Made by a program: the position numbers and the translations under genes. Shown here piece by piece: positions 1 through 9,259 of a stretch of 64,000 nt of DNA. The stretch comes from Anaeramoeba flamelloides (taxonomy: Eukaryota; Metamonada; Anaeramoebidae). Numbering within the stretch: position 1 is the stretch's first letter; each line of letters begins with the position of its first letter. A model generated the notes under the pieces. It was given only the letters and a program-made list of their open reading frames with translations. It did no database searches and was not told where the DNA came from. The stretch lies in contig JANTQA010000033.1 of the NCBI GenBank assembly GCA_027625915.1, positions 6,944,001 to 7,008,000 of the forward strand, read 5' to 3'.

Positions 1-278
1 CCTGTGATTCAATTGAGCTGGTTTCAAAACTTAGAGCCTGTCATAATACTGGCCAGGTTAAAAAGAAACCAAAATTACTTCAAATTGGACTAGACCTCGA
101 AAATAATAAATTGCTCAATTCTATAAAAAATGGAATTGTCGAGCCTTTAGTACTGAAAATTAAAATGTTGAAGTTTGCTACAGAGGCTGCAATAACAGTT
201 TTACGAATAGACGAATTTGTCGAATTATATCCTGAAGAAAATAAAGGTAATGAAAAAAATGATGAAGAAAATAATTAA
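1..278 (+). CDS. TCP1: T-complex protein 1 subunit alpha (CCT1), 3' end only
   Basis: CCT1 is one of eight subunits of the cytosolic chaperonin TRiC/CCT that folds actin and tubulin. The window opens inside the gene. The frame whose codons start at position 3 is open to the TAA at 276-278 and gives 91 residues. It reads DSIELVSKLRACHNTGQV, then QIGLDLENNKLL, then IVEPLVLKIKMLKFATEAA, then ITVLRIDEFVEL. This is the family's C-terminal equatorial segment: the 'FATEAA.. ILRID' helix follows the 'GLDL..G....G..EP' strand region, and the spacing fits the alpha subunit better than its paralogues. The tail (PEENKGNEKNDEENN) is charged and lacks the Gly/Met-rich end of some CCT subunits. The ATP-binding and apical parts lie left of the window. 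Family assignment is firm and subunit assignment fairly firm. Confidence 0.93.
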   Translation, partial: CDSIELVSKLRACHNTGQVKKKPKLLQIGLDLENNKLLNSIKNGIVEPLVLKIKMLKFATEAAITVLRIDEFVELYPEENKGNEKNDEENN

Positions 279-828
279 TTTGGTTTCGTTTTTGATAAAA
301 ATAAAATATTTGAATTTTGTAAAAATAAACAATTTTTCAAAAATTTTTAGATTTTTAATATATATTTTTTTTTATTTTGAACATTTTCACGAGAAGATAA
401 CCTTTTGGAAAGCTTTAGGCAAGCATGTGTTGTGGTTCTAAATAAAATAATTATATACTATATAATTATTATAAACTCTATTCCACATAGAGGGGGTATC
501 ACAAAATAAATAATTCGATTTTTTTTTTAAGAATCAATAAAACTACGATTGTTTAGAAAAAAGAGAAATAATAAAATTCAGATTAGAGTTGGGGTTCATA
601 AAAGAAATAACAGAATAACTATAAATTTCAAAAAAAAAAAATGTTAAAAATTTTTGGGCACTTTCATTGAAACATCTACTACAAAATTTTTCAATTTCTT
701 GAAAATTAAAATTGTTGACAATAAGATTTTTTAATTGTAAATTTGTGTGTTTTAAAAGAAAATATAAGGCATAGATGTTTCTTAATGTTAATTTTGAATT
801 TTCAAATATTTTTTTTTTACAAATTGAA

Positions 829-834
<6 letters not shown>

Positions 835-867
<33 letters not shown>
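835..867. repeat. A33 homopolymer
   Basis: Uninterrupted run of 33 A residues in the intergenic region, ended by G at 868. It could be a slippage tract or the tail of a decayed retroposon; I see no target duplication that would decide. Confidence 0.85.
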
Positions 868-871
<4 letters not shown>

Positions 872-1013
872 AAACATTTTACTAAATGAGGGAAAATGAT
901 TTAGATTTGTAGATTGGAAATTCATTCTGAGCTGAATAATGCGTTAAACATGTGTAATATGTTTCATTTCTCCTCGAAAACTGGGAAACTGTCACTAGGT
1001 GGGGGTTTATATA

Positions 1014-1209
1014 CAGTCAGTTCCACTTTTAAGGTACAAACTTTAACAAAATTTAAGGTACAATAAAAATCTCAAATTAAGGTACAACATTCAGATTCTA
1101 GTAAAATAAATTGTAAAAAAAAAAAAATACAAATTTTGTGCCTTAATTTGAGGTTTTTTTGTTCCTAAAATTTGATTGAAAGTTTGTGTCTTAAAAGTGG
1201 AACAGGCTG
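1014..1209. mobile_element. Palindromic TA-flanked MITE, family 1, copy 1
   Basis: Left end CAGTCAGTTCCACTTTTAAG, right end GTGGAACAGGCTG, flanked by TA at 1012-1013 and 1210-1211. The two arms are inverted copies over most of their length and leave only a short AT-rich centre. TA flanks and long terminal inverted repeats are what Tc1/mariner-type non-autonomous elements show. It has no ORF. Five relatives occur at 6013, 7226, 42553, 61854 and 62150. Confidence 0.88.
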
Positions 1210-1379
1210 TAAATAAGTCCATGGTGGTTTTATTTATATAAATCAAAAATTAAATAGTGAGAAAGGGTTTTTGGGATAAAATGTTGATAATACCATAGAA
1301 TTTTTTTTGTTTTTTCATATAAAAAGCCAATTCAAAATGTTAACTTATCAAAATTCAATTTAAAAAAAAAGATATTATA

Positions 1380-1880
1380 ATCGGTTATCCAAGAAGAACT
1401 GTTATATTGGAAATATTTATTAATTGAAATTTTAACAATTGTTTATAAATTACAATACTCACAAAACAAAACATAATTACAACATTTTCAATACTAATAA
1501 ATTAAATGTGTGCTTTTAAATTTGGAGGTGGGTCAACCAAATAATGTGTTATTAAATTTGTTTAAATTCTATCAACAATTATTGTTCGATCAAATGGTTA
1601 GAAATCATGAACTAATTTTATTTAAGTTGTTATATTTTGAAGAAATCAGCTTTAACTTAAAAAGAAATATTTAAAAAAAAATATCGAAAGAAGTGGGTTA
1701 TGTAGATTTAAAAAAGAAAATCCTAATAAAAAACTAAAAGAAGAAAAAATGATTTTTATCTTTTTCATAAATTAAAATCATATTTCTTTAATGAATAAAA
1801 TTGTAGTATTGTGATTGTTTGGAATGTTTTAACTGGTTTAAAATTTTTGAATTTTAGTTTATATCTCTCTAAAGATCTTT
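1380..1880 (+). repeat. Dispersed repeat, family 7, copy 1
   Basis: Shares a long stretch in the same order with about 43110-43600, and shorter parts with 10840-11230 and 43980-44200. Shared blocks include TTTATAAATTACAATA, CAATTATTGTTCGATCAAA, a 'TTATGTAGATTTAAAAA' region, and the closing TTTTGAATTTTAGTTT. No coding capacity. The element type is unknown. Confidence 0.65.
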
Positions 1881-2561
1881 TTATTTTTAAATTTTCTCAA
1901 ATTTTGGGTATTAGGATTTCTGGTTTTTTCATTTGAATTTAGCAAAAATTTATAAATTTAGGAATAAATTTGAAAAGAAAGCGGTGTTAAACGGTGAATC
2001 CAGAAGTTGTGATTTTATCAATTTGTTATTTTTCGTACGAGAAAATATAAAAAAAATATTATTTACATGTTCTGTATATTGGAAATTGTAAAAGAGGGGT
2101 AGGAAAATGAAATTAATAATATTTTAATTTGCAAATAAAAATTAAATAACTTCTGAAATTATGATACTTTGAAATTTGTGAAAAAGAAAAATGTTTTTTG
2201 GTAAAAAATTATTTCAAAGTGGATTGAATTTTCACACCATTTTACCATTACAATAATTTTCCATTTTTTTAAAAAAATAATTTAAATTTGCATTATCTGA
2301 AAAAAAAATTCGTAAGATTTTGTTAAAATAGCACTTGTAGATTTTTGTTTAACTAGTGTTTCACAAGAAAACGGAGTAGCAAATTATTCTAGAAGATCTT
2401 TCCAAATTAAATAATTGGAGTTGCCAACAATAAAAACAGGGCAAACCTTTTCTTTTTTTCTTATATCTGATTATTCATAATTAAATTCAAAATAAAGAGA
2501 TCCAATTAGAAAATTTAATCTAAAAAAAAATAGTTTCAATTTGATACAAATTGTAGCCTAA

Positions 2562-2730
2562 CGAACTAATCTCGATTAAAATTTTTACCTACTTTTAATA
2601 GATATAGAGAAATTTTTTTGCCAATTACTTAGATTTAAAAGACCCTTTTTATTTTCAATATTAAATATATTTCTAGATAATAAATCATTATTTAGAAATT
2701 GGTCAAAAAAAAATAATAGAGACTAGTCCC
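2562..2730. mobile_element. TTAA-type miniature inverted-repeat element, family 2, copy 1
   Basis: Left end degenerate (GAACTAATCTCGATTAAA), right end AATAGAGACTAGTCCC followed by TTAA. The interior (GCCAATTACTTAGATT, then TTATTTTCAATATTAAATAT, then TTTAGAAATTGGTCAAAAA) recurs at 24824 and 26638. TTAA at the outer edge suggests a piggyBac-type target, but no transposase is present here to confirm it. Confidence 0.78.
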
Positions 2731-4816
2731 TTAAAAAAAAATATCCCTAAAATTTAATATTGAAAAGTGTTATTGATGTCAAAATAATTCCAATCAAAAA
2801 AATATAATCTTTATTTCAAAATAAAAAAGCATGTTTTTTTGTTAGAGAAGACCTATATGTTGACCAATGAAAGAAAATGATAGTAAACCAAAAAAAATAT
2901 GGTAAGTGGTTTCTTAAAGTTCTATTATTTAAAAATAAATTATAAAAATGAAGGATCAAATTGGAAAACTATCTCAAAAAATAGAGAAAATTTTTATCAA
3001 AAAAAATGTTCAAAAAATTGAAAATACTGATAAATTCAAATAATTGTCTCAAAATTTACTCACTCATTTTCTATTTTACCATTTTTTTTACTCAATCTTT
3101 GAAGAGTGCATTTTATTCATTTAAATGTTAAAATACTTTATAAAATTAGTTGTGTTTCATAAGGTTCTTTCTCATGAGTTGTTTTAAAAATTAAGATATG
3201 AGATTACAAAAGGGAAAATGAAGGTACATTTTTTGGAAATATATGTGAATTTATCAGTATTAGAGAAAAATACAGCAAAAATGAACAAATTCAATCACTA
3301 AGGATCATTTTAACAAAACGTCAAGGAATGTACATTCAAAATTGTTTTGAACCTTGAAATACTGATAAATTCAAATAAATATCTGAAAATTTTTACTTCA
3401 TTATCCCTTTTACAAATTGTTTTACAAAAGCTTTGAAGAAAGTATATTTTATTCTTTTAAATATTAAAAAACTTTGTAAAATTTGTTGTCCTTCAAAAGT
3501 TCTTACTCTTGAATTGAGTTTTTTGAAAGTTGAGATTTGAGATTACAAAATGTTATTGAACCAAAAATTATATTAAATATATTTGAATTTATCGGTTTAC
3601 TATTGGGGATTGAATTAAATATTTCATAGGAATAATAAGAAAAAAATGTAGGTGATTATCAATTGAAAAACTGTTTTGTGCACATGATAAAGGTGTTTTC
3701 TACTTCTGTATTAATTTACAAGATACCTTTTTCTTTTTTGAAAGTTTTGTGTCCAAGATTGTAAAAACAAATTATTATTTTTAAAAACTAAAAGATTTAT
3801 CAAACCTTACTCCCAAAAACCCTTTTTGAAAAGGCCAAGAAAAATTCAAAGTACCAATTATTCTAATTGTTCAATTTGAATCTTTTTTTTAATTTTTTGA
3901 GGGTTGTTCCAAAGACTCAAAAAAAGTTTGTGTAATTTTAATTATAACCAAAAGATCTTTTTTGTGGGAACTTGTATCCACTGTTAATATTTAAATAATC
4001 TCTATAAAAGAGATAAAAAATTTTTCTTGAATTATTATCAGAGTATATTTGAGAACAATGTATTTTGGAGATCATTTGTAAAACAGAAACAAGATCTGTA
4101 AGTTTTTGATATATTCTCTATTTTTGAAATTGTAATAAGAATTGATGGAACTCATTTTTTGAGAATTAAAGTCACTTTTCGATAATTTTGATAATTAATC
4201 AAATTTATCAAATGTAACTTTTGTGTTTTCTTGAAGTAGGTGTGTTTTTTGTTAAATACTTTTATTTATTTGTAAAACTCTTTTTTTTGAACTTGCAAAA
4301 GATTTTTTTTGAAATTTTCTCTTTTTAAATAAAAAATTGTTTACCCTTCTTTTTTGTGACACAGTGTTAGTTTCTCATTTCTTTATTAACTTTTCTATTA
4401 GACTTGTAAATTTCATTTTTTTTAATTTCCTTTTTATCAGTTAATTAATAAGTAAAAATTTTTTTTTTTTTGAATTTTGTTTTTAACAGAGTGTTTTTTG
4501 TTTTTCTTTTTTTTTACGTGGCTTGATTGCTAAGACACTTTTAAAATCTATAGAAAGATCGATAATTAATGTTCTTTTAGAAACCTATTGATCTTTGTTT
4601 TTAAAAATTTTTTTTTTTTTTTCTTTCTTCTTCGCAATAAACACTATTTTTTAACAAAGAAAAGTATTTGCTTTTTTTTTTTATCTTTTTCATTTTTTTT
4701 ATTTTTTTTTGTTATTTGTAAAAACATTACTATTAACCCCTTTAATCATTTGTACATCTTTTTCCGATTTTTATTTTTTCTTGATTTCTTCTCTGTTAAT
4801 AATTATAGTAATTCAA

Positions 4817-5455
4817 ATGGCAAACGTAGAAGACCCAGCAATTGAAGAAGCTTATAACGACGTCAGAGACGATAACACCGAAACCAACTGGTAATTTCTT
4901 TTTTTATTGATTTTTTTTATTCTCAATATTTTTTCCCCTTTTTCCCTCCTTTTTCCCCCTTTTTTTTTTTTTTTATCAGAAAAAGGAGATATTTTATTTT
5001 CATTTAAACAATTTTCTAATGGCAAAACCTTTCTTCTGTTTTTTTTTTATTTTGTTATATTTTTTCTGGTTGTAATCCAAATTTTTTTTCAAATTAGGAT
5101 GGCATGTGGTTATGTTGGAAAAACCAACAACTTAGAAATGATTGGAAGTGGATCTGGTGGAATTGATGAAATGAAATCACTCTTTGATCCAACACTTGTT
5201 ATCTATGGTTACCTCCGTGTCATTGCTGGAGACGAAGAATCCAAAAGACCAAAATTTGTTTTTGTCATCTGGGTTGGAGAAAACTGTGGTGTAATGAGAA
5301 GAGCACGTGTCTCTGTCCACAAAGCAGATGTCAAAAAAGTCATCAAACAATTTGCTGTTGAATGGCCAGGTACCGAATTAAGTGAATTCGAATACGAAGA
5401 TATCATGAAACAAGTTAGAAAAGTTGGAGGTGCTGATTACCAAGGAAATTGGTAA
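4817..5455 (+). CDS. Coactosin (ADF-homology actin-binding protein)
   Basis: Two exons, 4817-4890 and 5098-5455, give 143 residues, the usual size for coactosin. Exon 1 encodes MANVEDPAIEEAYNDVRDD...NW. The intron interrupts the Trp codon (TG|GTAATT ... AAATTAG|G), and exon 2 continues with the ADF-homology core. Visible family marks are GSGSGG, 'YLRVIAGDEESKRPKFVFV' followed by 'WVGE', RARVSVHKADVKKVI and the C-terminal KVGGADY. The Lys of RPKF corresponds to the residue reported as critical for F-actin binding in coactosins. The protein binds filamentous actin in the cytoplasm and is thought to counter capping proteins. The start is chosen because it places the N-terminal helix as in relatives; the longer frames that begin upstream are pyrimidine-tract read-through. 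This 207-bp intron is by far the shortest in the window. Confidence 0.95.
4891..5097 (+). other. Coactosin intron (207 bp)
   Basis: GTAATTTC donor after AACTG, and AAATTAG acceptor, phase 2. Strongly T-rich throughout on the + strand. No repeats recognised. Confidence 0.93.
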
Positions 5456-6012
5456 AATCGACCGAAAAAAATTTCTAAAAAAAAAAAAAAAAAAAGAAAA
5501 CAAGAAAACAAGCACAGTTGTTTCTGTTCCATTTTACAATGTTTTTTAATTTTGTTTGTGGTATTAACTTTGCTCATGTCAAAAGAAAAACAAAAAATCC
5601 AAAAAAAATTATTTTTTTTCTTGCTTTTCAGGTTAAAATTAAGAAATAAATGAAACACAACCACATTTTATAAATATTTTTTTTTTTTTTTTTTTTTGGA
5701 TTTGTGTGAGTTGTTTGGGATATTTGTGGGATCAATTCCTTTATTGACTCATATAATAATATTTTTTTGATAATTAATTCGATATTTACAGACGTCCCAA
5801 TTTTAACATGAAATTTTTTCGAAATAAATTTTGATGCAGTAATGTCTGAGTAACACAATTTCAGTACTCTTGTAATTTTTTTGCTTTCCACATTTTTGAG
5901 AAATAATGAGAATGACTGACTCCAAATAAAATGTTTTAATTATTTCAATTCGAATTATTTTCGAAAACTCCCTTTTATTTTAAAAAAATTTTAAAACAAA
6001 AAATTTATGTTA

Positions 6013-6208
6013 GAGTCAGTTCCACTTTTATGGCAAAAACTTCAATGTAATTTTAAGCACAATAAAAATCTCAAATTAAGACACAAAATCCAGATTCTAC
6101 CAAAATACTTTGTATAAAAAAAAATTCCAAAATTTTGTGCATTAATTTGAGATTTTTATTGTGCTTAAAATTACATTGAAGTTTTTGCCATAAAAGTGGA
6201 ACTGACTG
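6013..6208. mobile_element. Palindromic TA-flanked MITE, family 1, copy 2 (near-perfect)
   Basis: Best preserved member. The arms GAGTCAGTTCCACTTTTATG and its complement near 6190-6208 pair almost base for base for about 80 bp around a short centre. TA flanks are at 6011-6012 and 6209-6210. Outside the TAs the flanks are also inverted (AAATTTATGT on the left, ACATAAATTT on the right), so the empty site was a 22-bp perfect palindrome. Confidence 0.92.
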
Positions 6209-6526
6209 TAACATAAATTTGTGTTCAAAATGATTAGTTTCAAAAACAACATTTTTATTATTTTAAGAGTTATAGACAAAATAAGTGGTTATTTTTTTTT
6301 ATGGAATTGCGCATTCTATGAAAAAAAATGAAAAATTTGGATAAAAGAACTAATTCAAATAAATAAAAATAATAAGAATAATATCTTTGAAATTATTCAA
6401 AATCAAGACTCATTGTTTATCCTATAATTGGTTAATGATAAAGAAAATTCATAATCTTTATGAAAATATCTAAACAAAAATTTCGAAATTGGGGAAGTAC
6501 TGCCAAGTACATATGAGTGCTGTCAA

Positions 6527-7130
6527 ATACCAATGATTTCTTGGGGTTTTCTATTTTATTTGTGAAGCATTCTAGGTTTTTTTTTTTTACTTTTTGAAAT
6601 AAACAGAAAACTTTGATAAATTTTTGGTTTATTTCAAAAAATAAAAAAAAACCTAACAAAAATCAATAAAAATTTCAAAATAAAACAGAAAACACACACA
6701 AAAATCATCTAGTGATAATCAATAGATTTTCAAAATAAACAGAAAATTCAAGAAAACTAAACAGCTATTTTTTTGAATTTCTGGAATTTAAAAAAAAGGT
6801 AAAAACAGCTTTTTAGAATTCAAAAGAATAGAGAAAAATCAAAGATTTTACTTAATCTTTTTGATTTCTGGAAAAGTTAAAGATGTTTTTTATTTAAATA
6901 AGAAATAAAAAAAAATGAAATAAATTTTCTTAATATATATGAAAATAAAAAAAAAAAAACATAACGGCGATTTTCTTGAGTGTTTTTTGTTTTATTTGTA
7001 AAATGTATTGATTTTTGTTAGGTTTTTTTTTACTTTTTGAAATAAACCAAAAATTTATTAAAATTTTCTGTTTATTTCAAAAAGCAAAAAAAAAAAAAAA
7101 AAACCGTGGAAACTTTATAAATAAACAGAA
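6527..7130. repeat. Cluster of small hairpin modules (array B)
   Basis: Successive imperfect palindromes of about 70-90 bp. At 6578-6652 and 7020-7105 the arms are ACTTTTTGAAATAAAC and its complement, bounded by AGGTTTTTT/AAAAAACC. At 6811-6880 the arm type is different, based on AATTCAAAAGAAT...; 7150-7220 is a decayed copy of it. The same modules are packed more tightly at 12266-12850. Confidence 0.75.
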
Positions 7131-7225
7131 AATTCAAGAATAAATAATACCAGTTTCCCAGGATTCAAAAGAATCGAGCCAAATTGACGATTTTACTCCA
7201 TTCATATTTAATTCTGGAAAACTTA

Positions 7226-7422
7226 CAGCCAGTTCCACTTTTATGGCACAAACTTTTAACGCAATTTAAGACACAATAAAAATCTCAAATTAAGGCAAAA
7301 AATCCAGATTTAAATAAAATAAATTGTAAAATAAATAATTCCAAAATTTTGTGAGTTAATTTGGGATTTTTTTTGGCCTTAAATTATTTTAAAAGTTTGT
7401 AACTTAGAAGTGAAAATGACTG
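7226..7422. mobile_element. Palindromic TA-flanked MITE, family 1, copy 3 (decayed)
   Basis: Left end CAGCCAGTTCCACTTTTATG, right end AAGTGAAAATGACTG, TA at 7224-7225 and 7423-7424. The right arm carries many substitutions, so this is an older copy than the one at 6013. Confidence 0.85.
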
Positions 7423-8649
7423 TAATGGACGTGCACATGCTTTGTTTTAATTTAAGAAATAAACGGAAAATTAAATAAAATTTCAGTTTATTTCTAAAAT
7501 TAAAAAAAAAACCAATTACTGTAAGACGAAATTAATTAATTATCGCCAAAATAAAAAAATAAAGTTGTTATTTTTGTTATAAAAATAATAAAAAATGACA
7601 AAAAAATCACAAAAAATGACTGTTGTAGATGGAGTTAATGTGCTATTTTAACAATTCTTACTAATACTAATAAATCAAGCATTACCCATATTAAATCATA
7701 TACAATTTTAAAAAAAGACAATAAAAATAATACAAGTGTTACGATTTCTATTTAGTATTCATGTGAATCTAAGATGAATACTGAAATCAGTTTTTTTCTA
7801 CCTTTGATTGATTTTTAAACTATTTATAGTTATTCAATGTTTCTGGACTTAATTTTTTAAACAGATGTTATTTAATGAATCATCATTCTAATAACTCATG
7901 GATTTTAATTTCAAAAGTTTGTTCTTAAGTGATTAGTTTTTACTTAGGACAAGTCTAAGATTAAAGTATACTGTTATTGAATATAAAATACATTATGATA
8001 GAATTGTTTAAATGTCTCTATAGAATCTATTATTAAAGTATAAGAATGTTTTCATCTCATCAATTAAAAATGATCTATTTATTTGTAAAAAAACCCAAAG
8101 AATTTCAGAAAATAATTTTCATTTAGATACAAACTTAAAGGTTGAATTATCAATGGCCAGACTCCAAAAGTTGAAAAATATCTTTTTTCAAATTTTTTTA
8201 ACAATATATACTAGTTATGGAAAAAATCTATTTTTTTTAAAAAAATTAAATTATTAACCAATATATTATTTTGACAAATTATTTCTGAAATATTAGAAAC
8301 AAATTGATGTTACAAGTAACTTTTTAAAAAGGAAACAAAACTAATCAATCTTTGTTTTTTTAAGGTTGATGGTTATTGAGTTAATCTTTGAAAATTTAAA
8401 ATTCTTAAAAATAGTTACTTTTGGAAGTTCTAAAGATGAATTATTAAATACCCGGAATAGTATTATTTTGGTTTCTCAATTTTCAGATTTGGAAAAACTA
8501 ATTTTAAAAAAAATTTTTTCAAAAAAAAATTTATATTATTCATCCTAAGTCCAAAATGGAATAATTTATTGTTCAATAGGACTTATAATAGATTTTTTAG
8601 AACCTTGCTAACAATACTTAACTGATATCATTTACACTGAATTACAACC

Positions 8650-9120
8650 TACTTTGATTCTAGACGAATTTACAGTTGTCAAAATCATAAGTGTAGAAGA
8701 GTTTAATCCAGGTTTCCAAATAAAAAGCCTGTTCTATTGTTATAGAAGACCAATACATCAACTGATCCAAGAAAATGACAATAAACCCTAAGTTAATATG
8801 GTTTTGGTTTCTTAAATTTCTATTTTTAAAAACAAATTCTAAAAATAAAGGATCTAATTGCAAAATTTATCTTAAAAATAGGGTAAATTTTTAATGAAAA
8901 TTTTTTATCTTAGCAAAAATACTCAAAAATTAAAAAAAACTCAGAATATTATGGAAAATTGTTCAACTAAATCGCATTCCTAATTGAAATTTTACTTAAA
9001 ATATCATGGGGTTTACTTTCAAAATTGATTTGTAATTAGGTATACTATTTGGTAGTAGATTGGGTGTTGCCTTGGAACAAGAAGAAAAAAAAGCACGGAT
9101 TATATTTGGAAACACGGATT
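8650..9120 (+). repeat. Dispersed repeat, family 5, copy 1
   Basis: Contains ATAGAAGACCAATACATCAA, AAAATGACAATAAACCCTAA, AAATAAAGGATCTAATTGCA and CCTTGGAACAAGAAGAAAAA. The same blocks are found inverted at about 46380-46745, partly at 2840-3020, and partly at 60600-60900 (inverted). The right edge reaches within 150 bp of the eEF2-like start codon. Confidence 0.7.
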
Positions 9121-9259
9121 ATAGTATTTTTGCAAGCATTATTTGGATCACTTTTACACTTAATAATCTTAACAGGTATATTTTTCATTTCGTGTTTTGT
9201 TTTCAACTCTACACCTCTTCTGAAAATTCATTTTTTCTCAGTTTACTCAATTTATTTCA

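Larger units (their letters stand above)
279..4816. other. Intergenic region between CCT1 and coactosin, repeat-bearing
   Basis: About 4.5 kb with no supportable gene. It holds a 33-base A run (835-867), a palindromic MITE (1014-1209), a dispersed-repeat copy (about 1380-1880), a TTAA-flanked miniature element (2562-2730) and two related tracts at 2840-3250 and 3345-3600. From about 4260 to the coactosin start the + strand becomes strongly T/pyrimidine-rich. I take this as the coactosin promoter and leader, possibly with a 5'-UTR intron. Confidence 0.7.
5456..9259. other. Intergenic region between coactosin and the eEF2-like gene
   Basis: About 3.8 kb, no gene. It holds two palindromic MITEs (6013, 7226), a cluster of small hairpin modules (about 6530-7130, plus 7446-7515) and a dispersed-repeat copy (8650-9120). 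Short ORFs here lie in repeats or AT runs. A promoter for the eEF2-like gene should be just left of 9260, but no motif is convincing. Confidence 0.7.
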
